Positions 7,963 to 17,168 of a DNA stretch of 58,891 bases are shown one piece after another. The notes under the pieces were generated by a model that was not told where the DNA came from, ran no database searches, and saw only the letters and a list, made by a program, of their open reading frames with translations. Position 1 is the stretch's first letter. Each line of letters starts with the position of its first letter. Made by a program: the position numbers and the translations under genes. This DNA comes from JBBPYR01 sp038199755 (GTDB taxonomy: Bacteria; Chloroflexota; Ktedonobacteria; Ktedonobacterales; Ktedonobacteraceae), in the NCBI GenBank assembly GCA_038199755.1, contig JBBPYR010000161.1:1-58891 (forward strand). The letters are read 5' to 3'.

Positions 7963-9577
7963 AGCGTTTTCTTAGCTCCTTCTTGTCAATCTTCCCAATG
8001 GGATTGCGTGGTAGTGCATCAATAAACTCGATCTGACTCGGCGTTTTGTAGTTCGCCAGCCGTTCACGACAATAGGTCATAAGCGTCTCCGCGTCAACGG
8101 AGCCACCTGCTACGACGAACGCCTTGACCTCTTCGCCCATGCGCTCGGAGGGAATACCAACTACCGCCGCCTCGATGACCGCGGGGTGCGTCGCCAGCAC
8201 CTCTTCAACATCACGTGGATAGATGTTAAATCCACCACGAATAATCAGGTCTTTTTTGCGTTCGACAATGTACAGGTAACCATCTTCGTCAAAATAGCCC
8301 ATGTCGCCGGTGTGTAGCCAGCCGTTACGCATAGCTGCCGCCGTCTCTTCGGGCATGTTATAGTAGCCTACCATGATATTCGGGCCGCGTGCCACAACCT
8401 CGCCAATTTCGCCCGTTGGCAATGGCTGATCATTCACATCTACGACATGCACCTCAATACCAGGAATTGGCACCCCGACCGAACCCGGCTTCTGGGGCAT
8501 ATCACCGCCATGTCCGGTCAACACGGCACTGGCCTCTGAGAGTCCATAGCCTTCGCGTATCTGGCAGCCATACTTCTCTTCAAAGGCTTTGAGCACGCTG
8601 ACTGGCAAGGGCGCGGAACCACTGACGCAATACTGCAAACTACTGGTATCATACTTTTCAGCATTGGGTGTGTAGAGTAGGGCAACAAACATGGCTGGCA
8701 CACCGGCGAAGGACATAATCTTGTGGCGTTCGATGGCCGACAGCACTGCTGTCGTGTCAAAGCGTGGTTGCATCACCACAGTAACGCCCGTGAGATAGGC
8801 CACGTTTGAGGCCACAATACCAAAGGCATGTGCTAACGGCAAAATGGCTAATTGCCGCTCATCGGTGCGTTGCTCCAATTCGGCACCACTGGCTCCAACT
8901 GCATTCAATACCAGGTTACGGTGTGAAAGAATCACGCCCTTGGGACGGCCCGTTGTGCCCGATGTGTACAAGATCACCGCCATATCGTCGGGCGATGGCG
9001 CGACTCCTGGCAGGTCTTGTAGGTACAGATCGGCTTTATCTGCACCCTTTGTTATTACGTCTTGATATGCGATAAGTTGCGCTGGCTTGCCAACTGCGGA
9101 AGCTTGCTCACTGTTGCCACCAGTAGTAGCGTTGATGCCTGTTGAAATGATATAGCGCATGCTAGTGAGTTCTGCCAGCGTTGGTTGGAGCATTGGCAAG
9201 AACAACGCGCTGGTGAGTATCGCTTTGGCACCAGAGTTTTCCGCGATAAAATGCACCTCTGGCCCCTTGAGCAGCGGCAACACGGGAATGATGACCGCTC
9301 CTGCGCGTGCGATGGCTTGATAGCCAATCACAACCTCTGGGCAGTTAGGCATCATCATAATGACGCGGTCGCCCTTTTCGATGCCGAGGGCCTGTAGTCC
9401 TGCCGCTAGTTGGGTGGCTTCTTTGGCAACATCAATATTGCTATACTCACGCTCCTCTTTGCTTTGCAGGTCCTCAAAGATAATTTCGCTGTAGGGTCCA
9501 AAGCGCGTGCAGTTGTAAATAGAGAGGTCATACAACACACGCAAATCTTCATACGTCATGCGCTGCTCACTCGGCAT
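7952..9577 (-). CDS. Long-chain fatty acid-CoA ligase (AMP-binding enzyme)
   Basis: 541 residues of the ANL superfamily. It activates a carboxylic acid with ATP to an acyl-adenylate and then to the CoA thioester. Motifs in order: the P-loop-like ILYTSGTTGRPKG (about residue 207), GYGLSEASAV, the hinge region LHTGDMGYFDEDGYLYIVER, and the C-terminal lysine in PRNPIGKIDKKELR. The length and hinge fit fatty-acid ligases; the chain length cannot be predicted. AGGAGGG lies 8 bases before ATG. It sits 80 bases after the MaoC gene and overlaps R2lox, so these three probably form one transcript. Confidence 0.9.
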   Translation of the reverse strand: MPSEQRMTYEDLRVLYDLSIYNCTRFGPYSEIIFEDLQSKEEREYSNIDVAKEATQLAAGLQALGIEKGDRVIMMMPNCPEVVIGYQAIARAGAVIIPVLPLLKGPEVHFIAENSGAKAILTSALFLPMLQPTLAELTSMRYIISTGINATTGGNSEQASAVGKPAQLIAYQDVITKGADKADLYLQDLPGVAPSPDDMAVILYTSGTTGRPKGVILSHRNLVLNAVGASGAELEQRTDERQLAILPLAHAFGIVASNVAYLTGVTVVMQPRFDTTAVLSAIERHKIMSFAGVPAMFVALLYTPNAEKYDTSSLQYCVSGSAPLPVSVLKAFEEKYGCQIREGYGLSEASAVLTGHGGDMPQKPGSVGVPIPGIEVHVVDVNDQPLPTGEIGEVVARGPNIMVGYYNMPEETAAAMRNGWLHTGDMGYFDEDGYLYIVERKKDLIIRGGFNIYPRDVEEVLATHPAVIEAAVVGIPSERMGEEVKAFVVAGGSVDAETLMTYCRERLANYKTPSQIEFIDALPRNPIGKIDKKELRKRYVH

Positions 9578-9657
9578 ACTGTTGCCCTCCTATCTGTGTA
9601 ATGGGGCGGATTATTCTTTGCAATGGTGGTCGCAAGCAATCATCATGCTTCCTTGCT

Positions 9658-10098
9658 TTATGGAGATTGGCTGGGAAGGGCTAAGGAGACAACGGCATCT
9701 CCGCTCGTAACTTTCGTGCCTTTCTGGTTTTGTGCCCAGCACTCAATCTGTACGGTTTCGTGGCCAGCCGCATCTTGTATGCGCTCTTTGACGATACCAT
9801 AACAGCTGATCGTATCGCCTAGACGGACCATACTGGCGAAACGCACCTGTAAGCTGACAAGTTGGGAACTCGGCGTGGCGGCGATCTGCTGTTGCACGAA
9901 CTGCCCCAGAAAGGCCATACTGAGCATTCCATGGGCTATCACGCTATCGAGACCAACGCGCCGCGCCGCCGCCTCATCAAGATGAATGGGGTTGAAGTCA
10001 CCCGACGCCTCGGCATAGCGGCGCAGTTGCTCTTGCGTTATGGGTGGCTTCACAAGCGGAGAGAGACCGTCACCGACGGCAGCATCTGCAATATTCAC
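9658..10098 (-). CDS. MaoC-family hydratase (hot-dog fold)
   Basis: 146 residues with the R-specific enoyl-CoA hydratase signature SGDFNPIHLDEAAARR, carrying the Asp and His of the catalytic pair, followed by IAHGMLSMAFLGQFV. Enzymes of this family add water to 2-enoyl-CoA to give (R)-3-hydroxyacyl-CoA or act as dehydratases in fatty-acid or polyketide-like chain building. The start is GTG at 10098 with AGGAG 7 bases upstream. It is the first gene of the leftward operon with the acyl-CoA ligase and R2lox. Confidence 0.85.
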   Translation of the reverse strand: MNIADAAVGDGLSPLVKPPITQEQLRRYAEASGDFNPIHLDEAAARRVGLDSVIAHGMLSMAFLGQFVQQQIAATPSSQLVSLQVRFASMVRLGDTISCYGIVKERIQDAAGHETVQIECWAQNQKGTKVTSGDAVVSLALPSQSP

Positions 10099-10273
10099 TG
10101 CACGACTCCTGCGGACTAGTACCCAGCATTGGGTAACATCGGTAATATTTGGTTTGTACCATAGGAATGGAAGAGACTGGTTGTTCTTTCACTGTACCAT
10201 GCGAAGCAGGCAATAAGCAAGCAGGGCGACATTTATAACGCCCAAAACCCTCAATCATCATTAAAAAAGAGCA

Positions 10274-10302
10274 TTGACATATTTCGCATAAGCTGATAAA
10301 TA
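10274..10302 (+). promoter_or_regulatory. Candidate promoter upstream of the mannosyltransferase
   Basis: A perfect -35 TTGACA (10274-10279) is followed after 17 bases by TAAATA, a poor -10. If used, the 5' leader would contain the long hairpin at 10319-10408. The rest of 10099-10440 holds no gene; the promoter of the leftward MaoC operon must also lie here. Confidence 0.3.
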
Positions 10303-10318
10303 AAACCATGATTATCTC

Positions 10319-10408
10319 AATAGGGACATCCCTTGTGGGCATCCGACGAACTCGTAAGAGCGTGCTCGTTTTCCCGCTCGTTGGATGCTCACAAGGGATG
10401 TCCCTATT
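10319..10408. repeat. Long inverted repeat in the leader of the mannosyltransferase gene
   Basis: Arms of about 26 bases with one mismatch (AATAGGGACATCCCTTGTG... and its complement) around a 38-base loop. It resembles the element at 25967-26062, whose arms also contain GCATCC and GGATGC. It ends 32 bases before the ATG. Confidence 0.75.
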
Positions 10409-10440
10409 TGTTATGTGTTGGGTAGAGAGGGAATATTACT

Positions 10441-11655
10441 ATGGCAACAGCACCTGTCGTTCACGAAAGCGAAACTCCCCCACTGATAACACCATCTGCG
10501 CCACGGCAACGCAGGCTGCACCTCTGGCTGACCGCACTATGGTGTGTCCTTCCTATATACATTGCGGTGCATATCATCTTTGCTGCGCTCACCTACCTGA
10601 CTGCACTTTTTCGCGTGGGCGAATACTCTGATACGCGGTTACCCGTCGCCAGCTTGCTGCACTCCTGGTTTCGCTGGGATAGCGGTCTGTTTACGAGCAT
10701 TGCCACGAAAGGCTATACTTCACCAGCTCTCACGGCGTTCTTTCCCTTTTATCCGCTGCTTGAGCGTGCCGTAATGGTTGTCACCCATGATGCCTTCAAA
10801 GCAGGTCTGCTGATAGCCAATGTGGCCTTGCTCGGGGCCTTCGTGGTGCTGTACCGACTGGTGCAAGAGGACTTTGACGCCGATAGCGCATATCGGGCGG
10901 TGCTTTATCTGGCTGTCTTTCCGACGGCATTCTTTCTGGCGGCGGCGTATAACGAGTCGGTTTTTCTTGTATTTACGCTGCTGAGTTTCTATGCTATGCG
11001 TCGTGGCCACTGGTGGCTAGCGGGTGGCCTTGGTTTTTTAGCTGCCCTCACCCGTTCCGCTGGCCTCATTCTGCTGGTGCCGTTTTGCTATGAATATCTG
11101 CGCCAACGGCAGTTCCGTCTCACCAAGATACGCTTTTCGCTTCTAGGCGCGGCTATGATTCCGCTTGCCACCGCGTTGTTTGCGGCTTATTGCAACCTCC
11201 TCTTTCACAACCCTCTGGCATTTGTGCGTGCCCAATCTATCTGGCATCGCCAATTTCAAGCACCCTGGCAAGGGATTATGAATGCGATCAGTAAAATCAA
11301 TCAGTTTGGCTTTTTGAGCTTTTACTCGATCCATAATGTCATCGATCTCGCTGCTGTGCTGCTGATGCTTGTCTTGCTAGCTTTGTGCTTTGTTGGCCCG
11401 TACGCATTTTCTCGGCAGCAACGTTCCTACGCGTTGTATGCAGCTACTCTCATGCTTTTCATTACCACCTCGGCGGCGACCGATTTGACGCCGCTCGTCT
11501 CTGACGCCCGTTTCACGTTAGAAATGTTTCCACTTTTTATCACCATGGTGCTTCTTGGGAAACGTTCACACTTGCACACAAATATTGTGCTTGTTTCGAC
11601 CTCGTTGATGGCGTTTCTCCTCCTCCTCTTCCTCACAGGCCGCTGGATAGTGTAG
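10441..11655 (+). CDS. PIG-V-like integral membrane mannosyltransferase
   Basis: 404 residues with about ten membrane segments, similar to the bacterial family related to eukaryotic PIG-V (GT-C fold), which transfers mannose from a polyprenyl-phosphate donor on the outer face of the membrane. The diagnostic loop is near residue 80: FRWDSGLFTSIATKGY, followed by FFPFYPLLERAV, and FPTAFFLAAAYNESVFL near residue 160. The acceptor is unknown; glycolipids and exported proteins are both possible. GAGAGGGA precedes the ATG. It is the only gene between the long hairpin and the insertion sequence. Confidence 0.75.
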   Translation: MATAPVVHESETPPLITPSAPRQRRLHLWLTALWCVLPIYIAVHIIFAALTYLTALFRVGEYSDTRLPVASLLHSWFRWDSGLFTSIATKGYTSPALTAFFPFYPLLERAVMVVTHDAFKAGLLIANVALLGAFVVLYRLVQEDFDADSAYRAVLYLAVFPTAFFLAAAYNESVFLVFTLLSFYAMRRGHWWLAGGLGFLAALTRSAGLILLVPFCYEYLRQRQFRLTKIRFSLLGAAMIPLATALFAAYCNLLFHNPLAFVRAQSIWHRQFQAPWQGIMNAISKINQFGFLSFYSIHNVIDLAAVLLMLVLLALCFVGPYAFSRQQRSYALYAATLMLFITTSAATDLTPLVSDARFTLEMFPLFITMVLLGKRSHLHTNIVLVSTSLMAFLLLLFLTGRWIV

Positions 11656-11829
11656 TGGCGTGATCACGCATAATCTTCCTGTAGCGTCCGCAGCCTGTTG
11701 GCGAATCGCTCCTCAACAGGTACGGGGGCGCGCTAAATCTCGCCCAATATGCATCAACCTAAGAATTAATGAGGTGAAGGCTCGCCCGTTTCCGTAGGGG
11801 CGGGAGAGGACGATGTGGGGAGGGGTGGA
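11656..11829. repeat. Repeat-derived gap before the IS-interrupted family B copy
   Basis: Contains a degenerate stretch with GTGGCG...GTTGGCGAATCGC, then ATGCATCAACCTAAGAAT, which is the outer flank of family B elements. The B element proper starts at about 11793 with CGTAGGGGCGGGAG. No gene is seen. Confidence 0.6.
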
Positions 11830-11895
11830 CTGCTTCTTACTCATTCTGCCAACGCGCTATCGCGCTAGCTGACGCTCAGGCAGAATGCAAGGAAG
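11830..11895. repeat. Family C short inverted repeat inside family B copy 1
   Basis: CTTACTCATTCTGCC and GGCAGAATGCAAGGAAG flank a small loop with GCGCTATCGCGC. It interrupts the B element directly before CTCTGGGTCGCC, next to the site where another C copy (18564-18630) interrupts another B element. Confidence 0.75.
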
Positions 11896-11926
11896 CTCTG
11901 GGTCGCCCGTGGGGAGGGGAAAACGC

Positions 11927-11936
11927 GCCCGAAAGG
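11927..11936. repeat. Left 10-bp target-site duplication of the IS
   Basis: GCCCGAAAGG directly precedes the left IS end and is repeated directly after the right end at 13270-13279. The uninterrupted family B copy at 18456 has one copy of a near-identical sequence at this position. Confidence 0.9.
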
Positions 11937-13269
11937 CTCTCTCCCCGACAGAAAATATGTTCAAGGAGGTAAAAGCGTCATTGGAGGTAAATCGAGAAAC
12001 ACAGGCGTTGATCGCGATGAAAAAAGGGTAAACAATTGGCCAATTGTGCCGCCACCCGACTGCGCGTCTGGGGAGCCAGATCGCGATTGGCCTTTTTGAG
12101 AATGGCTTTGAGCCATAAACGACCAATGCGCAGCAGTCCTTTGTCCCGTCGATCTTTGCGATCCACTTGCTCACGATGTCCATGATGAAGACAACTCCTT
12201 CCTAAATGTGCAATCCACCAGATCGCCAAATACACCACCAATAACCAGCGGTCGAGATGCTCTCGATTCTTGAACTGAGAGCACTCGATGAAACATCCTC
12301 GGCTTTTGGTGTCTTGAAAGGTGGCTTCGACCCTCATGCGCTTGCCATACTCGCCAATGCGCTGATGAGAGGCGCGCCGATCGGAGATGACCAACCAGGC
12401 TTCGTCATATCCGGCTTCCCAGCAAGCACTGAGCTGAGTGCTCAGTTGATGCTCTTTCCACAGCAACACCTCTCCATACCATTGCTCCCCGACATTCTTG
12501 ACCACCTGCTTGCCTTGTTGCCAATCTCTGTAGCCACCACGACCTTTCCGACGGAACCACTCCTCCTCTTTGATGCGCAGCACGTCATGCCATCCCACTT
12601 TCTGGCACAACTGGATCAGCCGGAGGCAAGTGAGCCCTCGATCCGCCAGCAGCGTGCAGTGATCGCTGGTGAGAAACGGAGCCACTTGCTCAAAGAGGTG
12701 GCCTACGATCTCCCATTGTCCCTGCTCCCACGAGGTTTGCTGAGGCATGACTTTCCACGCAATCGGCAATACCCGTGAATGCATCACTATTCCCAAATAC
12801 ACTATCGTGGCTTCGCTCGTATACGGCGTCAGATCCAAGATCAGCGTCGTCGGCTTGTTTTTCCAGAATGGTAAGACCTGCTGGAGAAACTCGTTCCAAC
12901 ATCCTTGCACCTCAATGCGTTCATTGGCCACAAATCGCTGCAAGCGTCGCTCGTAGCTCACCAGTTTGGTGTCGCTGCTCATGTGCTCCCACAAGCTTTC
13001 CGCGACCCGTTGCATCACCGCATTGCCTGACTCGACCACGCCTTGAACACACAGTGCCAGCGTTTCCTGTTGGTAACAATGCAAGTTCGGGAACAGTTCC
13101 TTGACTTGTCGGGTCCAGTGGTCTAATAATAGGGTGGATGCATCCATGATCGTCCTCCTGATCCGTTTTTTCACTTTTCAGATAGGACGATCTTTTCTCG
13201 CTTTCCGGCTGTTTTTCTCCTTTTTTCCTAGAACACATTTTCTGAACACAATTTCTGTCGGGGAGAGAG
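11937..13269 (-). mobile_element. Complete IS4-type insertion sequence (1333 bp)
   Basis: Terminal inverted repeats of about 27 bp with two mismatches: CTCTCTCCCCGACAGAAA at the left end and its complement at the right. They enclose a single intact transposase gene on the minus strand. Flanked by 10-bp direct repeats. The duplication length fits the IS4 and IS231 groups. Intact ends, duplication and reading frame point to a recent insertion. Confidence 0.95.
11978..13147 (-). CDS. IS4-family DDE transposase
   Basis: 389 residues. The catalytic triad can be placed at the Asp of LILDLTPY, the Asp of LLADRGLTCL, and the Glu of MRVEATFQDTKSRG, which matches the YREK-like C1 region of IS4 proteins in a diverged form. 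ATG at 13147 is chosen because AGGAGG lies 6 bases upstream; a longer frame starts at 13174. The gene fills most of the IS and shows no frameshift. Confidence 0.92.
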   Translation of the reverse strand: MDASTLLLDHWTRQVKELFPNLHCYQQETLALCVQGVVESGNAVMQRVAESLWEHMSSDTKLVSYERRLQRFVANERIEVQGCWNEFLQQVLPFWKNKPTTLILDLTPYTSEATIVYLGIVMHSRVLPIAWKVMPQQTSWEQGQWEIVGHLFEQVAPFLTSDHCTLLADRGLTCLRLIQLCQKVGWHDVLRIKEEEWFRRKGRGGYRDWQQGKQVVKNVGEQWYGEVLLWKEHQLSTQLSACWEAGYDEAWLVISDRRASHQRIGEYGKRMRVEATFQDTKSRGCFIECSQFKNREHLDRWLLVVYLAIWWIAHLGRSCLHHGHREQVDRKDRRDKGLLRIGRLWLKAILKKANRDLAPQTRSRVAAQLANCLPFFHRDQRLCFSIYLQ

Positions 13270-13348
13270 GCCCGAAAGGGGATGTTCCCCCGGCACGGGC
13301 GACCCAGAGGGTCCCCACCCCGCCACGTCCGCCACCCCCGCCCCTACG
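13270..13348. repeat. Right half of family B copy 1, beginning with the right target duplication
   Basis: Starts with GCCCGAAAGG and continues with GGCACGGGCGACCCAGAGGG and ends CCCGCCCCTACG. Together with 11793-11936 it forms one B palindrome split by the IS. Confidence 0.85.
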
Positions 13349-13615
13349 AAAACCTGAGTTGATGCGTATTGGGCGCGCTAAATCTCGCCCCATAGACATG
13401 ATACCCATGTTGCCTATGAATGGTGTGGTAATTTGCGTAATTGCGGCGCATCGTGTACCATAAAGTACCAAACACAGCGAAAGGGTTGATGGGTCCCGTT
13501 GATTTGTTCAGAATAGTCATCCAGAGAGGATGTTAATATTGGATTGGGTTTCTGTCCTATGGGTATATCTTAATGACCATCAGGGACAGACAAGCCCCTA
13601 CGGGAGAGATCATTC
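13349..13615. other. Gap between the repeat and the lipoprotein gene
   Basis: Begins with the outer flank of family B (TTGATGCGTATTGGGCGCGC) and ends with a fragment GCCCCTACGGGAGAG that also serves as ribosome-site region of the lipoprotein. No gene seen. Confidence 0.5.
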
Positions 13616-14374
13616 ATGTTATCAGTACGCACTTCACGACACGCACTGACCTTCATTGCTCTTAGCATGGCAAGCCTGGTGCTACTGGCAGGCTGCTCGT
13701 TGCCTTGGAAACATGCCGTAAAGAACGTCAACGTGGCAGCCGCCAATGCGCCGAAACCAACGACTCAGCAGTTGCTGACGGCATTGCAGAAGAATTTCCG
13801 TGCCGTCAACTCCTTCCACGTTATCTTGCAAGTTCAGAATCCGGGCCAGGTGACAGCAGATCAGGTGCAGATTCGCAACGCGAACGGGGATGTGGTTATG
13901 CCTGATAAGGTCAAGGCACAGGCCACCGTTATTCTCTCTGGCCAGTCCGTCTCGGTCAACCTGATTAGCGTTGGCGATAATCAGTACATCACCGATCCCA
14001 TTACCGGCCAGTGGCGCGTTATCAAAGGCGTGCTCGACCCCCGTACGCTGACAAATCCCGACACGGGCATTATTTCACTCGTGGGGAAAGTGCAGAATGT
14101 CAGTCAGCCCGTTTCTGATGTCGTCAACAACATTCCCTGCTGGCGCATTACTGGCCAACTCGATGCCAAAACCCTGGCCTTCTTCACGGGCGGCGGTGTG
14201 CCCGCGGGCACCATGTTACAAACAACGGCGTATATTGGCAAAGGCGATGCCCTGCCCTACCGCTTGAGCGTGGTTGGCATGGCGTCCTCTGACGATAGCT
14301 CACAAACTGCACGAACCTTTGACATCTCAAATTATAATGAAGTAATCACGATCAGCGCACCACAAATACAATAA
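13616..14374 (+). CDS. LppX/LprAFG-like lipoprotein
   Basis: 252 residues. An N-terminal signal ends in the lipobox LLAGC with Cys27 as the lipid-modified residue, so the protein is anchored on the outer face of the membrane. The mature part resembles the LppX_LprAFG family: FRAVNSFHVILQVQ, ANGDVVMPDKVKAQATVIL, then GQWRVIKGVLDPRTL and the C-terminal PYRLSVVGMASSD. In mycobacteria such proteins carry lipids or lipoglycans in a large pocket; LprG works with the MFS protein encoded next to it. Here too an MFS gene follows, 119 bases downstream on the same strand. GGGAGAG lies 7 bases before ATG. The ligand cannot be read from the sequence. Confidence 0.8.
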   Translation: MLSVRTSRHALTFIALSMASLVLLAGCSLPWKHAVKNVNVAAANAPKPTTQQLLTALQKNFRAVNSFHVILQVQNPGQVTADQVQIRNANGDVVMPDKVKAQATVILSGQSVSVNLISVGDNQYITDPITGQWRVIKGVLDPRTLTNPDTGIISLVGKVQNVSQPVSDVVNNIPCWRITGQLDAKTLAFFTGGGVPAGTMLQTTAYIGKGDALPYRLSVVGMASSDDSSQTARTFDISNYNEVITISAPQIQ

Positions 14375-14493
14375 CTTGCGTCGTAACTCATAGTGGTGAG
14401 GGCATCTTTTGATAGGTGTCCTCATTGCAGCTTCACCTATATATATTCTGTATCTGTATTATCTTCCTTTTATTCACACTCTACGGGGGGACA

Positions 14494-17154
14494 ATGTACA
14501 CGTTAGAAGACGATCAAGAAACATCCTCACGTTTGAAGAAACGCGACATTGTACAATCGGCGGCTCAGGAGAACACGGCAGTGCAGCCGGGTGCCTTCGG
14601 GGATGGCATTGAGGTGCTCGCCACCGAGCAGCCCTTGCCGGAAGCGGAGAACGAGGGCGCGCAGCGTTTTTCTAAAACAAACATTACTAATGCCTTTAAA
14701 AAATTAACCACACCCGGCAAGACTAATACTCCAGCCTCGGCAGGCGATGGCCGCGTCGCCTTGGCCGCGTTGACCATCGCCTGCATCAGCGTCTTTTTCA
14801 CGGCGATGGATCAAACCGTGGTGGTGACAGCCCTGCCACAAATTATCACTGATCTTCAAGTGCCGATTATACAACTCGATCACGCGGCCTGGATTATCAG
14901 TGCCTATCTGCTCGGTTTTGTGGTGGTGATGCCCTTGATGGGGCGTGTCTCCGACATCTATGGACGCCGCCGTATCTTTCTCCTCTGCCTTAGTATCTTT
15001 GGTATTGGCTCCATTCTGTGCGGCATCGCGCCCATACTCGGTAATACCTTTGATATCAGTTTCCTCAGCGTCCTGAATATCGACACCTCCTCTCAGGGTC
15101 TCATTTGGTTGGTTGCGGCCCGTCTGCTGCAAGCGATAGGTGGCGGTGCTGTTGTTCCGGTGGCGATGGCGATTGCGGGCGACTTTTATGGCAAAGAGAA
15201 GCGTGCGTTAGCTCTGGGCATCATTGGTGCCGTCACCGAAGCTGGCGGTGTCATTGGTCCCCTCTACGGTGCCTTGATTGTGCGTCAGCCTGGGCTGGGC
15301 TGGCAATATATCTTCTATCTCAATGTGCCTATTGTTATCGCTTTGTTTATTGCTGCCTCATTTTTCATTCCTAAAGGGAAACATCTGCACGAGGGCATTG
15401 ACTGGCTGGGCGCAGTGTTACTAGGCCTTGCGCTGACCTGCCTTAGTCTGGGTCTGGCGCAGCAGGGAACCGACCTCGGCCCAGTTTCTACCAGCAGCGC
15501 CACGCCCCAGAACAACCCGATTGCGCTAGCTCTGGCGGTCGCGTTTCTGCTTGCCTTTGTGCTGGTTGAACGCAAGTTGCGCTGGCCTGTGGTTGATATC
15601 CGCCTCTTCAAAAAACTTCCCTTCAGTGCGGCCTCGCTGGTCAGCTTGTTTGTGGGTACGGCCCTGATCATCGCGATGGCTGACATCCCTATCTTTGTTG
15701 ATACCGTACTCGGCTTGCAGGTGCTGGATAGTGGCTTGGCTCTGATGCGCCTGACCGTCATGATTCCCATTGGCGCGTTACTCGGCGGCTGGCTGTGTAG
15801 CCGCATCTCTTGCCGCTTTACTGCCGTGCTCGGTCTGCTCTTCACGGCCACCGGCTTTTTCTTGATGAGCCGCTGGCCCATTCATGTGGATTGGACGCAG
15901 ATTACGATCAGCACGGTGACTGCTGGCTTTGGCTTTGGTCTGGTGATTGCTCCTATCGGTACCACCGCCATCAACGCGGTCAAGTCAACCCAGGCAGGCA
16001 TGGGATCAGCCATTGTGACTGCCCTGCGCATGGTGGGTATGACACTCGGACTCGCCGCCCTGACCTCGTGGGCCTTAGCCTACTTCAAGCAACTGGTCTC
16101 CACCTATCGCTCATTGCCCACGAGTGCGACCTCGGCCCAGTTCGCGGCTTGGTCGAAGGGATATGCGATCCATATCGTTGCCTCGGCCCACACGGTCTAC
16201 ACTGCCGTCTTCTTCGTGTCTATGGTGATCTGCTTGATCGCTATTATTCCGGCCTTCTTCCTCTGGGGCAACAAGCCGCCTGTCGAAGAGCTTGAGCCAG
16301 AGCTGGCTGCGGAACCGGCTTTGCACGATGCGGTGACGCTGGACATCGCCGACATGACGACAGCTCCCGTAGATGCTGATGGGAACATCTTACCCGTCGT
16401 GGCAGAGACAGTCGCTCCTGTACGCCCCAAACGCAAATCTCGCCGCCGCTGGCTGATCATTGGGATTGTTGCTTTGATTGTGCTTCTGATCGTTGGTGGC
16501 GTGCTGGCGGCCTTCATGCTACAACCTGACGACACGACGACGACTAGTGGGTCAGCTGCTACAGGCGGCAGCACAGACGGGAGTATCCCGCCCGCCGCTG
16601 CTCCTACGTCAACCGTGATAAGTGGTCCGCGCATGATTCAGCTTGCGCTGGACAAGGATGCGCTCACCTCTATCTTTGTGTCGCAGCTGAATCTGAAAAG
16701 TAACGCACTGACTGGTCTCACTGTGACGCCGCTACCGCATGATGGTCTGGTGCTGAACCTGAACCTCAATATCAATAGCAACGGTATTCAGCGCACGATG
16801 CCCATTGAACTGGATGGCACGATTGGTATTGATAAGCAACAAAATCTGCAAATCCAGGTGGCGCATCTCAAGCGTGATGGTAAGGATGCAGGCTCTGCTG
16901 CCGCCACGAGTATGCAATCGGCTCTCAATCAGTTGCTTGTCAGTTCTGTCATGCCCTCGCTGCGTGGACAGTTGAAAGGCGTCAAGCTGATTTCGGCCCA
17001 TACCAGTTCTACCATCAGCTGTGGCAAGGGGGCAGAGATGCTGGTCTTGCTTATACAAGCACCCCCCATTCAGGGTATTGCTGCGCAGTCGACGCCAATG
17101 TCGTTCTGCTTCTCCGGCCCCATCGATTTGAATAAGTTGATGCCACATTCATAA
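14494..17154 (+). CDS. DHA2-type MFS exporter fused to a C-terminal extracytoplasmic domain
   Basis: 886 residues, whereas ordinary 14-helix drug:H+ antiporters have about 500. Residues 1-85 are hydrophilic. The MFS core starts at MDQTVVVTALPQIITDL, with motif A GRVSDIYGRRR. It is followed by a basic stretch, an extra membrane helix near residues 650-672, a Thr/Ser/Gly-rich linker and a soluble domain of about 190 residues. The end of this domain (SCGKGAEMLVLLI) resembles parts of the next protein. ATG at 14494 is chosen over an upstream GTG at 14416, because the latter would add an unneeded hydrophobic segment. Together with the LprG-like lipoprotein it recalls the mycobacterial LprG-Rv1410c lipid export pair. 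Drug export is the alternative. Confidence 0.85.
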   Translation: MYTLEDDQETSSRLKKRDIVQSAAQENTAVQPGAFGDGIEVLATEQPLPEAENEGAQRFSKTNITNAFKKLTTPGKTNTPASAGDGRVALAALTIACISVFFTAMDQTVVVTALPQIITDLQVPIIQLDHAAWIISAYLLGFVVVMPLMGRVSDIYGRRRIFLLCLSIFGIGSILCGIAPILGNTFDISFLSVLNIDTSSQGLIWLVAARLLQAIGGGAVVPVAMAIAGDFYGKEKRALALGIIGAVTEAGGVIGPLYGALIVRQPGLGWQYIFYLNVPIVIALFIAASFFIPKGKHLHEGIDWLGAVLLGLALTCLSLGLAQQGTDLGPVSTSSATPQNNPIALALAVAFLLAFVLVERKLRWPVVDIRLFKKLPFSAASLVSLFVGTALIIAMADIPIFVDTVLGLQVLDSGLALMRLTVMIPIGALLGGWLCSRISCRFTAVLGLLFTATGFFLMSRWPIHVDWTQITISTVTAGFGFGLVIAPIGTTAINAVKSTQAGMGSAIVTALRMVGMTLGLAALTSWALAYFKQLVSTYRSLPTSATSAQFAAWSKGYAIHIVASAHTVYTAVFFVSMVICLIAIIPAFFLWGNKPPVEELEPELAAEPALHDAVTLDIADMTTAPVDADGNILPVVAETVAPVRPKRKSRRRWLIIGIVALIVLLIVGGVLAAFMLQPDDTTTTSGSAATGGSTDGSIPPAAAPTSTVISGPRMIQLALDKDALTSIFVSQLNLKSNALTGLTVTPLPHDGLVLNLNLNINSNGIQRTMPIELDGTIGIDKQQNLQIQVAHLKRDGKDAGSAAATSMQSALNQLLVSSVMPSLRGQLKGVKLISAHTSSTISCGKGAEMLVLLIQAPPIQGIAAQSTPMSFCFSGPIDLNKLMPHS

Positions 17155-17168
17155 ACATGAGGAACGAT

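Noticed and set aside
13178..13471. 97-residue open frame right of the transposase gene
   Set aside because: It crosses the IS end and reads through the B palindrome, so it is a product of the insertion.
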